From positions 574 through 21,268 of the forward strand of contig CALMOR010000114.1 in assembly GCA_937872165.1 (NCBI GenBank): 20,695 bases of DNA, given 5' to 3'. Shown here piece by piece: positions 1-6,777 of the stretch (position 1 is the stretch's first letter; each line of letters begins with the position of its first letter). Under the pieces are notes generated by a model, which saw only the letters and a program-made list of their open reading frames with translations, was not told where the DNA came from and did not search any database. The position numbers and the translations under genes are program-made. Origin of the DNA: an uncultured Burkholderiales bacterium (GTDB lineage Bacteria > Pseudomonadota > Gammaproteobacteria > Burkholderiales > Burkholderiaceae_D).

Positions 1-273
1 GTCGGCGATGGGCCGGTCCGTCGTATCGACGGTCGTCGTTCGACGAAGGTCGAGGACCAGCTGCAGCTCGGGCGCTTCGATCCGTCGGTCCTGCCAGGGA
101 AAGGTGAAGCCCGGGAGACCCGACGCCTGTCCGCCGAGGTCGAGGTTCAGCAACAGCGCGTGGGCGAGCAACGACAGCAGCAGCGCGATCGCGAGTCGCC
201 TGTCCGTGCGACTCGTGACACGACGACGCCACGCATCGGAAGCCGCGGCGAGGCGCGATCGCAGGGCCTGCAC
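1..273 (-). CDS. TonB-like / membrane-anchored protein, N-terminal part (runs off left edge)
   Basis: An open frame on the minus strand enters from about position 540 and leaves the window at position 1. From a GTG at 273-271 it reads a short basic N-terminus (MQALRSRLAAASDAWRRR), one hydrophobic helix (LAIALLLSLLAHALLLNL, about residues 29-46), then a periplasmic-looking stretch with GLPGFTFPWQDRRIEAPEL. One N-terminal anchor followed by a Pro-rich extracytoplasmic region is the architecture of TonB-type energy transducers and related betaproteobacterial hypothetical proteins, and the phrase around PWQ(D/E)RR feels familiar from that group. The C-terminal domain lies outside the window, so the family is not proven. 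The start is uncertain: no clear Shine-Dalgarno is visible, and an ATG at 540-538 is in frame but would add about 90 unlikely residues. Confidence 0.6.
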   Translation of the reverse strand, partial: MQALRSRLAAASDAWRRRVTSRTDRRLAIALLLSLLAHALLLNLDLGGQASGLPGFTFPWQDRRIEAPELQLVLDLRRTTTVDTTDRPIAD

Positions 274-730
274 GTGGACCGGGCGGCGTGGGGTGGGCAG
301 GTCTGACCTCTCGGAGTCGTTGAGCGCGAGCCCCTCGATCGTAGCGAGGTTCGTACGATCGCCGTTGCTGCGTCGTGCCTTCGCATCGGTGCATCGTTCC
401 GATGACCCGCGACCCCGAGTCGCTCCGACGCACGACGCGTGCCTTCCGATCGGTCGGTGGCGAATCCGGGCCTGCGCGCATCGCTCGACAGCGACGAGCC
501 GCAAGAGGTCGTCGTCACGCCCGACGATTGCCGAGAGCATCAGGACGAAGCGGCCGGCGTTCATTCGAGACCGGGCCGGCCTCTGCTCTACGAGGAGCGA
601 TGCGTCGAGCGGCCTTCGATCGGTCGACGACGAAGCCTTCATCGCCGACCGATCGGCACGACCCATGACACTGCTGCGGGCGTACCGTCCCGTAGCCGCC
701 ACGCGCATCCGGCGCAGCGGCGCGTCAAGG

Positions 731-778
731 CGGCTCTCGACTGAAGCGGATCATCACGACGGCTCTCGACGAGAGCCG
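731..778. repeat. Direct repeat forming a perfect hairpin
   Basis: The 11-mer CGGCTCTCGAC occurs at 731-741 and again at 760-770. The second copy is followed by GAGAGCCG, giving a perfect 8-bp stem with a 3-base loop (760-767 / 771-778). No T-tract follows on either strand, so it is not a standard intrinsic terminator. Confidence 0.5.
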
Positions 779-957
779 ATCGTCGGGAAGACCTCTGCCG
801 GAACGAGTGCAGGCGTCGAGCATCGCTTTCGACGAGTCGACGATGAATCCCTTTCGTCCGCAGCCATTACGGGCGTCCTCACCGTCGAAGATCGAAGTCC
901 GCAGGCGATCGGGAAGTGCGTCGATGACGCGACCCATTGCGGTCGTTCGTCAGGGCT

Positions 958-1014
958 AGCGAAATTTGTCGCTCGTGCAGTTACGGCCCCCAACCAAATA
1001 TTCCGTATGAATAT
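958..1014. repeat. Two short inverted repeats at the left edge of the AT-rich block
   Basis: AGCGA/TCGCT (958-962 and 969-973) flanks the 6-base AT-rich spacer AATTTG. ATATTC/GAATAT (998-1003 and 1009-1014) flanks CGTAT. Both sit at the composition boundary and just 3' of the minus-strand membrane gene. They could act as transcription-termination hairpins or as relics of a recombination site; neither role is shown. Confidence 0.35.
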
Positions 1015-1061
1015 CGTGTCGACCAGCAAGAAGCCTTGAGCAGGGGTGTGCTGTTCCAGCT

Positions 1062-1559
1062 TCAGAGCTTTGTAGCGACGTCTTGAATTGCTTTGACCAA
1101 GGCGCCAACCGCGCCGAGTAACAACGCGGAAATTGGTTTTCCTTCTTCGCTAATTCTTAGGAGCATGATACCGACAGCTTGAATAAACGGACTGAAGAGA
1201 AACGACATAACAAAAAGCGCACCGATTAGAATCCGAGTTAATCCGGGAAAGGCAGGTAAGAATGTCTTTACATAAGAAAAGATGCTCTGAGGTGGTGGTA
1301 GCGACATCGGCCTGTAAAGCTCGCCGAGCGACGTTCCATAGCCAGCAAAGTAATTGTTAGTCGTTAGGAGCCTAAGTGCCGCCGCTGGAAGTGAAATCCC
1401 TCGTACTTCGTCGTTTTCGTCAGGCGGCTCAATGCCATACTTGTACGCTTCAATGGTGCGCTTAATTGATTGCGATGACTGAATCTTATCGATGAGTTCG
1501 AATTGAACTGCAATCGCCAAGGCAAATATAGACAGATTAAAAATGCTTCTTGTGCCCAA
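1062..1559 (-). CDS. Hypothetical membrane protein (165 aa), probably the C-terminal part of a frameshifted gene
   Basis: This AT-richer frame starts at a TTG and encodes a hydrophobic helix near the N-terminus (SIFNLSIFALAIAVQFELI), a soluble middle section with PPDENDE, a second hydrophobic segment (about residues 111-135, ILIGALFVMSFLF...), and a C-terminal amphipathic segment. I do not recognise the family. The upstream frame (1752-1537) overlaps it by 23 bases in the +1 relation. The joined reading (WLTRRLG into TRSIFNLSIF) looks like one continuous polytopic membrane protein, so one base may have been lost or gained near 1550-1560. No good ribosome site precedes the TTG. Base composition differs clearly from the flanking chromosome, which suggests horizontal acquisition. 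Confidence 0.5.
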   Translation of the reverse strand: MGTRSIFNLSIFALAIAVQFELIDKIQSSQSIKRTIEAYKYGIEPPDENDEVRGISLPAAALRLLTTNNYFAGYGTSLGELYRPMSLPPPQSIFSYVKTFLPAFPGLTRILIGALFVMSFLFSPFIQAVGIMLLRISEEGKPISALLLGAVGALVKAIQDVATKL

Positions 1560-1752
1560 GGCGGCGCGTTAACCATACTAAGGCAAGCGCCAGTGAAAGA
1601 GAGATCGACAAGACTACTTGAGCAAGGATCGACTCAACAGGATTAACCGGTCCGTATAACGGCACCATGTAGGGCTGATGAACCGGATGTACTTCACTAG
1701 CAATGGACCAGGCTCCAATGGCAAGGACGTCTGTTGTCAGTATTGCAACCAA
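1537..1752 (-). CDS. Small membrane protein frame (71 aa), probably the N-terminal part of the same broken gene
   Basis: A TTG-started frame with two hydrophobic helices (ILTTDVLAIGAWSIA and ILAQVVLSISLSLALALVW) around a short loop containing MVPLYGPVNP. The frame stays open upstream of the TTG to a TAA near 1789-1787, and those extra codons read FFILSGSWLSARRL, which extends the first membrane helix naturally but offers no ATG, GTG or TTG. A strong AGGAGG lies just upstream (1815-1810) without a usable start codon at normal spacing. I infer that the original start was lost through a small indel near 1788-1795 and that a second frameshift near 1555 separates this part from the 165-residue frame. 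Confidence 0.4.
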   Translation of the reverse strand: MVAILTTDVLAIGAWSIASEVHPVHQPYMVPLYGPVNPVESILAQVVLSISLSLALALVWLTRRLGHKKHF

Positions 1753-1809
1753 CCGTCTTGCGCTTAGCCAACTTCCGGAGAGTATGAAGAATTCTTAAAG
1801 CTGACGCCG

Positions 1810-1815
1810 CCTCCT
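1810..1815 (-). promoter_or_regulatory. Orphan Shine-Dalgarno sequence
   Basis: AGGAGG on the minus strand overlaps the TAG stop of the 62-residue frame, the usual arrangement for a translationally coupled downstream gene. The 16 bases that follow contain no ATG, GTG or TTG. This supports loss of the start region of the membrane gene. Confidence 0.5.
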
Positions 1816-2002
1816 ATTTACCGAAGCTCCGTGCATTTACATCGTCTAACTGTATCCGCCACTTTTCAAGTAAATCCTTTGTGCGTTGGCACCCACTAAG
1901 CCCAGATGAAGAGTCACTTTCTTGATGTGCATCGAGTTCAGCCTCCACAAAACTCTTGTTCTGGATACGCCACGCCTTGGATCGGTTAAGGCCGATCGAC
2001 AT
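1814..2002 (-). CDS. Small hypothetical protein (62 aa), possibly truncated
   Basis: ATG-started frame of a hydrophilic, charged product with no membrane segment and a single Cys-containing patch (GLSGCQRTKDLLEKW). I recognise no family. It would be the first gene of a three-frame minus-strand group in the AT-rich block, and its stop codon overlaps the next gene's ribosome site. Its ATG sits directly at the boundary where composition jumps back to GC-rich, next to the repeat at 2017-2030, and no Shine-Dalgarno precedes it. It could be the tail of a longer protein cut by a recombination event at about 2003. Expression is uncertain. Confidence 0.4.
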   Translation of the reverse strand: MSIGLNRSKAWRIQNKSFVEAELDAHQESDSSSGLSGCQRTKDLLEKWRIQLDDVNARSFGK

Positions 2003-2016
2003 TACACGTCGTGAAT

Positions 2017-2030
2017 GTCCGCTTCTGGCC
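2017..2030. repeat. Copy 1 of a short dispersed repeat (GTCCGCTTCTGGCC)
   Basis: The same 13-14 base word recurs with one base change at 3016-3029 and 4022-4034, always outside genes. Translated on the minus strand, the surrounding bases give RFRPEADIHDV, a peptide phrase I associate with small interspersed repeats that end spurious proteins in many proteobacterial genomes. That association is from memory. Confidence 0.4.
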
Positions 2031-2162
2031 GGAACCGAACCCTAGGTCGTGCGCCGGGAGATAGCGACTTGCACTGAAAGGATCGGGCTATGGCGAACAA
2101 CTCCCGGAAATGACGTCCTCGACGCGCATTACATCGATCCTGCCCGCCCGAATAACCCCCGC

Positions 2163-2708
2163 TCAAGCCGCAGGCAGCGCCGTCGGCGCATGCTGCACGC
2201 GATTGAACCAAAGCACCATGATGATGACGACGTTGAGCACGAACACGCCGGCGCTCGTCCAGGCGGGGTGATGAAACAACTCCCACATCTCGACGGGGAG
2301 ATAGATGCCGGCGCTGGCGATGCCCAGCATCCATCCCCAACGACGTTGCCGCCACAGGCCGTACGCTTCCACGAAGTGCAGCAGCGTATAGAGTCCGGCC
2401 CCGAACGCGATCAACGTCAGGTGGGTGTCGGTGAGGTTCTCGGCGGCCCGCTGGAAGGCCTGCCCCAGGTGGCCGGTGGGATCGAGGTGCAGTTGCCCGG
2501 CGAGCCTGTCGAGCGCGCTCACCGCATCGGGGTGCAGGAACCACACGGCGACGCCGGCCACCAGCAACACCAGCACGCCCTTGACGGCCTCCCACACGGC
2601 GATCAGCCGGACCCCCATGCGGCCCGCGCGGCGCGAGGGCGGCAGCGGCGCGTCCGGCCCCCGGGCCGTTGCGGCTTGAATCACCTCGGTCGCTGTCGGC
2701 GTCGTCAT
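2163..2708 (-). CDS. DUF2127-type integral membrane protein
   Basis: The 181-residue product has a hydrophilic N-terminus of about 30 residues followed by four hydrophobic segments: about 33-50 (LIAVWEAVKGVLVLLVAGVA), about 98-115 (LIAFGAGLYTLLHFVEAYGLW), about 122-140 (WGWMLGIASAGIYLPVEMWEL) and about 152-168 (VFVLNVVIIMVLWF). The pattern of a short Lys-Gly in helix 1, a leucine-rich LHLDP loop, LLHFVEAYGLW, a basic turn, the WELFHHP motif and a last helix is that of the DUF2127 family, whose function is unknown. It stands alone on the minus strand with no obvious partner. The ATG at 2708 is preceded only by a weak purine run. High GC and normal codon use suggest it belongs to the host or to a donor of similar composition. 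Confidence 0.85.
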   Translation of the reverse strand: MTTPTATEVIQAATARGPDAPLPPSRRAGRMGVRLIAVWEAVKGVLVLLVAGVAVWFLHPDAVSALDRLAGQLHLDPTGHLGQAFQRAAENLTDTHLTLIAFGAGLYTLLHFVEAYGLWRQRRWGWMLGIASAGIYLPVEMWELFHHPAWTSAGVFVLNVVIIMVLWFNRVQHAPTALPAA

Positions 2709-3015
2709 TGCACTTGGCCTTCAAATGAAGCGAATCGGGCGATCGTGTTCGTCGAAGGATCCGGAAACGTTTCGCGGCTGCCCGCCCTCGCCCCGGCGAC
2801 CGCGACCATCGGCGCGTCCAGCGTTGATCGCTCCCGGTAGTGCTCGCCGTGCCGCGACTCAAAGGTAGCAACGCGGACGAGCGCGGGCAACAACTACTAT
2901 CGCGGCCGGCCGATGCCGCGGGCAATGCCAGGCTGAGGCCGAGGCGCTGGTTCTCCCCGCATACGTCACACCAAGGAACAAGCGCGTCGGCCTGAAGCGA
3001 GCGTACGCCGCAATC

Positions 3016-3029
3016 GTCCGCTTCCGGCC
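3016..3029. repeat. Copy 2 of the short dispersed repeat (GTCCGCTTCCGGCC)
   Basis: Differs from copy 1 at one base and lies about 1.0 kb from it, just left of the integrase remnant. Confidence 0.4.
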
Positions 3030-3061
3030 GTCAGCGCCGCGGTCCGGTACGAGGCGCCACT

Positions 3062-3180
3062 TCAATCCATCGGAACTCGGTGTGCTCGAAAATTTTTCCG
3101 CGAGTCGCTGACCTCGATGTCGGGATAGCGGACGGTATTCTCATGTTTGGTGTGCCCAAGCAGAAGTCGTACGGTGCGGG
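3062..3180 (-). pseudogene. Tyrosine recombinase/integrase, C-terminal remnant
   Basis: On the minus strand the frame reads VRLLLGHTKHENTVRYPDIEVSD. This matches the last catalytic motif of phage-type tyrosine integrases, typically LLLGHT...STVRYLGIEVDDA, with the His-containing LGHT box and the nucleophilic Tyr in TVRY. Only about 25 codons are recognisable. Upstream the frame gives unrelated Arg/Pro-rich sequence, and downstream the expected DALxIAE tail appears only after a shift of frame (AEKFSS), so the gene is both truncated and frameshifted. It is a fossil of an integrative element and probably explains the foreign patch immediately to its left. No catalytic Arg-Lys-His-Arg part remains. 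Confidence 0.65.
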
Positions 3181-3263
3181 AGGAAGAGGCGGCCTCGAGA
3201 ACCATCGCGAGCCATGGGCGCACGCTTCGACGCGCTGGACCGGTCATCGAGGGACGCAAACGC

Positions 3264-3272
3264 AAGGAGAGG
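3264..3272 (+). promoter_or_regulatory. Ribosome binding site of the AHSA1-domain gene
   Basis: AAGGAGAGG lies four bases before the ATG at 3277 and fixes that ATG as the start over the in-frame upstream candidate at 3214. Confidence 0.7.
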
Positions 3273-3276
3273 CGTG

Positions 3277-3789
3277 ATGGTCGCAGGCACAGAGGGTGAG
3301 CGGGCTCCGGTGAACCGCACGACTTCCGAGCGGAAGTCCGAGCGCGAGCTGGTCATCACGCGGACCTTCGACGCGCCGGCGCGTCCTGTGTTCGAGGCAT
3401 GGACCACCCCCGAGCTCTTCGAGCAGTGGTGGGTCCCGAAGTCGAGCGGCGCGACACTGCTGTCCTGCGAACAGGATGTCCGCGTCGGCGGCACCTACCG
3501 CCTGGAGTTCGCTCATCCCCAGGGCGCGACGACGATGGCCTTCTTCGGCAGGTACCTCGACGTGGTGCCGAATGCCCGCCTCGTCTGGACCAACGAGGAA
3601 AGCGACGACGGCGCCGTCACGACGGTGACTTTCGAGGAGAGGGCCGGCCGGACGCTGCTGGTCATGAGCGAGGTCTATCCGTCGAAGCAGGCGCTGGACA
3701 TCGCTGTCGAAGGAATGGGCGAGGCGATGCCCGAGACGTTCGAACAACTGGACGAATTCCTCGTCGCGCGCGGCGCGGGACGGGCCTGA
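3277..3789 (+). CDS. SRPBCC / AHSA1 (Hsp90 ATPase activator homologue-like) domain protein
   Basis: The 170-residue protein begins with about 20 polar residues and then one AHSA1-type START-like fold: LVITRTFDAPARPVFEAWT, the signature EQWWVPK, GGTYRLEF, then FFGRYLDVVPNARLVWT and VTFEE, ending in a long C-terminal helix with EGMGEAMPETFEQLDEFL. The length is usual for bacterial stand-alone members. These proteins bind hydrophobic ligands or act as small-molecule-responsive factors; the substrate cannot be told from sequence. Family members often sit beside an ArsR-type regulator, but none is present here. The upstream neighbour is integrase debris and the downstream stretch is gene-free, so the gene is probably monocistronic. 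Codon use is typical of the host. Confidence 0.85.
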   Translation: MVAGTEGERAPVNRTTSERKSERELVITRTFDAPARPVFEAWTTPELFEQWWVPKSSGATLLSCEQDVRVGGTYRLEFAHPQGATTMAFFGRYLDVVPNARLVWTNEESDDGAVTTVTFEERAGRTLLVMSEVYPSKQALDIAVEGMGEAMPETFEQLDEFLVARGAGRA

Positions 3790-4440
3790 CCACGTCCAAT
3801 TCATCGGCAGCCGCTGGACTCGACGAGCCGGCCGTCCAGTTGCCGACCCCTGCCGTCGAGCTCTCTTCCCGCGTGCGGGGCCCGGTCGAGTCGACCTCGT
3901 CCTACGAGCAGCCGGTCGCGACCACGCAACGCGTTCGAGCGCATGCGGCGCTCCGGATCACGAGCCGGGACGAAGGACCTCGAGGACGGCATGCACCGCC
4001 GCGACGCAGGCGGCCGCGAACGTCCGCTTCCGGCGAAGGCGGCTGCCGCGATGCGAGAAGTCGCGTCGGCGATAGCGACCGATCGCAATGACGGCGACGC
4101 GCCGGAGCGGCTGTCCGCATCGAGCGGTCGAGCGTCCGCTCTCGAAGGGACGCGGTGCCCGAGTGGCCATTGCCGCGCGACTGCTGCCTCGCTCCGCTCC
4201 GATGCGAACCGGGACGAGCCATGCGATCGGCTCGCGTGTCGCCGGCATCGCCCATTCGGCTGATGACTTCGTCGCCCATCCGTGGTTCGCTCTCCGTCTC
4301 GACGCGGGGTCGCAAGCGAGCTCCGGTCGCGGACGACGCATGCAGGGACGGCCCGACGGACAGCGCGATCCTCTTTCACGACCACAGAGCAGGGAGAACC
4401 CTTGAAGGACTTCATCGACGAGCCCCATGCGCGGGGATCG
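3790..4440. other. Long stretch without a recognised gene
   Basis: Several frames are open on both strands, but none encodes anything I recognise, and their products are Arg/Ser/Ala-rich. The stretch contains the third copy of the short dispersed repeat (4022-4034). The promoter of the aspartic protease gene should lie near its right end. A good ribosome site, AGGGAG, sits at 4391-4396 before a TTG at 4402 that is in frame with that gene. Confidence 0.45.
4022..4034. repeat. Copy 3 of the short dispersed repeat (GTCCGCTTCCGGC)
   Basis: Thirteen bases identical to the copy at 3016-3028, again outside any gene and again about 1.0 kb further on. Confidence 0.35.
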
Positions 4441-6225
4441 ATGGCGCGCCGGTCGATGTGGGGGCGCGTCAAGGCGAGCGCCCTCGTCGCGGTCGTGTCC
4501 GCGCTGCCGATGGGGTCGTACGCCGCTTGCCAGGTGCAGTCGCTCGAACTGCCGGTGAAGATGGTGGGCTCGCGCGCGGTCGCGACCCTCGGCATCAATG
4601 GCACACCGGTGCCACTGGTGGTCGACAGCGGGGCCTTCTTCAGTTCGCTCACCGATGCCGCCGCGGAGCAGCTGAAGCTGCGCTTGCGGGGCGACCCCGC
4701 CTTGCGCGCGGAGGGCCTCACGGGCCGGGTCGACGTGCAGACCACGACGGTCGAGAAACTGCAACTGCTCAAGGGCGAGCTTCCCGGCGTGCAGTTCATG
4801 GTCGGCGGCAACGAACCCGGCGCGGGCACCATGGGCCTGATCGGACGCAACATCCTTTCTGCCAGCGACACCGAGTACGACCTGGGTCACGGCGTCATCC
4901 GCTTCCTCTTCCCCAACGACGACTGCGCCCGTTCCAACATGGCCTACTGGGCCGGCTCCTCGCCGGTGACCGCGATCGATCTCGTCATCGACTATCGCAG
5001 CAAGGTCCCGGCGATCCGCGCTCCGGTGAAGTTGAACGGCACCGAGCTCGTGGCGCTCTTCGATACGGGCGCACGCACGATCGTTACGACGCGGACGGCG
5101 AGGCGGGCCGGCGTGGCCGAGACCGACTGGAAGGCGGCCGGGCTCCTCTACGGCGCGGGCCGGGGCACTACGGAGTCGTGGACGGCCGACTTCGAGAAGT
5201 TCGAGATCGGCGGCGAGGTGATCCGGGGTAACCGCCTCCATGTCGCGGACCTCGAGTTGGGGGACGCCAACATGCTGCTCGGCATCGACTTCTTCCTGTC
5301 GCACCGCATCTACGTGTCGAAGAAGCAGTCGAAGATGTTCTTCACCTACAACGGCGGAACGGTCTTCGCTCTCGACCGGGCCGAGGCGCCGAATGGCCCT
5401 GTCCCCGGCATCGACCCGGCTGCGAGCGATGGGCGGGCCGCGACCGCCGACGAGCTTTCACGCCGCGCCTCGGCGTCGGCCGCTCGCCAGGACTACCAGA
5501 TCGCGTTGGCCGACCTCGATCGGGCGTGCGCGCTCGAGTCGACGTCGGCCCCGTTGTTCGCGCAGCGTGGTGGCCTCCACGTGGCGTTGAAACATCCCGA
5601 CAAGGCGCTGGAAGACTTCGATCGGGCACTGGCGCTCGATCCGACGGACGTCGACGCCCGCGGCCAACGCGCTTCGTTGCGCTTCGCGTCGAACGATCGG
5701 GATGGCGCGACGGCCGACCTCGACGCCCTCGATCGGGCGCTCCCTCCGCAGGCCCAGATGCGGTTCCCGATGTCGCAACTGCGCCAGGCCCTCGGCCAGT
5801 ACGCGCCGGCGCTGGTCGAGCTCAACCAGTGGCTCGCCGCGCATCCCCGCGAAGTCACGCGACCTCAGGCGCTCAACAGCCGTTGCTGGGCCCGCGCGAT
5901 GCTGGGCATCGAGCTGGACCAGGCGCTCGACGACTGCGACGAAGCCATCGACGGGGATCGCGGCAACGCGAACTATCGCGACAGCCGCGGCTGGGTCTAT
6001 CTGCGGCTCGGCCGGTACGACAAGGCGCTGGCCGACTTCGATCGCGGCCTCGCCGATCGTCCCGGCATCGCCTCGTCGCTGTACGGCCGCGGCATCGCGA
6101 AGGCGCGTCTCGGCGACGCGGCGCAGGCCGACGTCGATCTCGCGGCTGCTCGCAAGGCACAGCCGGACATCGAACAGAGGACGCCGCGCATCGACGCGAC
6201 GGTCGCGCCGGTACCGAAGCGGTAA
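4441..6225 (+). CDS. Exported double retropepsin-like aspartic protease with C-terminal TPR repeats
   Basis: From the ATG at 4441 the product has 594 residues. It starts with a signal peptide (basic MARRSMWGRVK, hydrophobic core, likely cleavage after GSYA), so it should be periplasmic or surface-linked. Two retropepsin-type halves follow: VVDSGAFFSSL with catalytic-type Asp62 and hydrophobic-hydrophobic-Gly at GLIG (Gly135), then LFDTGARTIVTT with Asp208 and LLGID (Gly281). The D-to-G distance is 73 residues in both, as expected from an internal duplication; together they could form the two-Asp active site of a pseudo-dimer. From about residue 336 to 580 several TPR units follow (for example KALEDFDRALALDPTD and KALADFDRGLADRP), suggesting a protein-binding scaffold. 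An in-frame TTG at 4402 has a better ribosome site and would add 13 residues. The protease-plus-TPR combination is known in proteobacteria; the substrate is unknown. Confidence 0.85.
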   Translation: MARRSMWGRVKASALVAVVSALPMGSYAACQVQSLELPVKMVGSRAVATLGINGTPVPLVVDSGAFFSSLTDAAAEQLKLRLRGDPALRAEGLTGRVDVQTTTVEKLQLLKGELPGVQFMVGGNEPGAGTMGLIGRNILSASDTEYDLGHGVIRFLFPNDDCARSNMAYWAGSSPVTAIDLVIDYRSKVPAIRAPVKLNGTELVALFDTGARTIVTTRTARRAGVAETDWKAAGLLYGAGRGTTESWTADFEKFEIGGEVIRGNRLHVADLELGDANMLLGIDFFLSHRIYVSKKQSKMFFTYNGGTVFALDRAEAPNGPVPGIDPAASDGRAATADELSRRASASAARQDYQIALADLDRACALESTSAPLFAQRGGLHVALKHPDKALEDFDRALALDPTDVDARGQRASLRFASNDRDGATADLDALDRALPPQAQMRFPMSQLRQALGQYAPALVELNQWLAAHPREVTRPQALNSRCWARAMLGIELDQALDDCDEAIDGDRGNANYRDSRGWVYLRLGRYDKALADFDRGLADRPGIASSLYGRGIAKARLGDAAQADVDLAAARKAQPDIEQRTPRIDATVAPVPKR

Positions 6226-6456
6226 CCCGATCGAAGGACCGGTCGAGCTCTTCGTCGTCGGTATTTCGTCGATGCCAGCCTGCAGCCGGGTGCGCGCGAT
6301 CTGCGCAGAGCAGAACCGCTCGAGGCCGCGACGACGGGGCTCGAAGCCGCGACGCGCGGCCCGCATGGCGTCGGCCTCGCGCGCGACCCGATCGATGCGG
6401 CTCTAGACCGGTGACCGCCGCCTCGTCGACCCCGATGGGTGCGATCGGAGCCGTCG

Positions 6457-6549
6457 CTATCGGTCGTGCGAATCCTTCGCGTCGCTGCGCTTGCCGAACA
6501 GCGCATCCGCTTCGTCGAACCAGAGGACGGCGCCGCGCAGGACCGCCGC
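6457..6549 (-). pseudogene. AAA+ ATPase fragment (Walker B segment)
   Basis: Thirty minus-strand codons between two stops read VLRGAVLWFDEADALFGKRS followed by DAKDSHDR. This is the Walker B and following loop of a well-known group of AAA+ ATPases, normally (L/F)FDEADALFGKRSEV(K/R)D(S/A)HDRYAN. The fragment follows directly, in the same frame, after the stop codon of the small gene at 6777-6550, and ends at a TAG. No Walker A, sensor or arginine-finger part can be seen nearby. The remaining bases down to 6226 give only unrecognisable Arg/Ala-rich frames. It is a dead fragment, perhaps from a phage-like or contractile-system ATPase, but the type cannot be decided from 30 residues. Confidence 0.6.
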
Positions 6550-6777
6550 TCACGCAGAGTCCGCGGCAGCGCGGACGGCGTCGCGCTCGGAGTCGAAGGT
6601 CGGCTCGAGCCGATGCGCGATCGCCCGCATCGACCGATGCGGCTCGTCGGCTTCGAGGTGGCGGGTCCAGTCCGAGCTGCGATCGAACTTCGCGATCGAT
6701 CCGAAGCGGCCGTCGGGCCGTCGATAGCCGATGCAGGCGACGTGGTACTCGCCCGCTTCGATGATCCGTGGATTCAT
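6550..6777 (-). CDS. Small hypothetical protein (75 aa)
   Basis: Start chosen at the ATG at 6777 because GGAG lies six bases upstream (6787-6784); the frame extends to 6810 without a better start. The product is soluble and begins MNPRIIEAGEYHVACIGYRR, continues with DGRFGSIAKFDRSSDWTRHL and ends in a helix containing FDSERDAVRAAADSA. By hand count about 83% of third codon positions are G or C, close to the real genes here and well above the surrounding debris, so I think it is expressed protein-coding sequence. Its shape (short beta-rich YxxxxIGYRRxDGR segment, then a FxSExDAxxxA helix) resembles small DUF-type proteins common in Burkholderiales, but I cannot name the family. It may lack a few C-terminal residues. 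Confidence 0.6.
   Translation of the reverse strand: MNPRIIEAGEYHVACIGYRRPDGRFGSIAKFDRSSDWTRHLEADEPHRSMRAIAHRLEPTFDSERDAVRAAADSA

Larger units (their letters stand above)
274..1061. other. Long stretch without a convincing gene
   Basis: Reading frames are open on both strands here, but their products are Arg/Ser-rich and match nothing I recognise. The 70-residue minus frame at 937-725 has only about 57% G/C at third codon positions by hand count, far below the real genes nearby. The stretch is very rich in the palindrome CGATCG (7 copies between 336 and 911) and holds a strong hairpin at 760-778. From about 960 rightwards it becomes AT-richer, marking the left edge of the foreign patch. It is probably decayed sequence. 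Confidence 0.5.
2709..3276. other. Intergenic stretch with integrase remnant
   Basis: Apart from the integrase fragment (3062-3180) and the dispersed repeat at 3016-3029, I see no supportable gene. Minus frames at 2893-2705 and 3065-2859 are short and unlike known proteins. The second continues the integrase remnant in a shifted frame. Confidence 0.5.

Noticed and set aside
725..937. A 70-codon minus-strand frame
   Set aside because: Third-position GC is about 57%, far from real genes here, and there is no ribosome site or family likeness.
958..1014. Left-edge inverted repeats as an integrase attachment site paired with a sequence near 3087-3110
   Set aside because: The two places share only an AT-rich core flanked by CG arms and are not identical, so no direct repeat supports an att pair.
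8..1039. A 343-codon plus-strand frame at the left edge
   Set aside because: Arg/Ser-rich with no motif. Its first third is antisense to the TonB-like frame, which shows a proper membrane anchor.
2002..2925. A 307-codon minus frame covering the DUF2127 gene
   Set aside because: Arg-rich shadow of the DUF2127 gene. Only its end (RPEADIHDV) is of interest, as a repeat relic.
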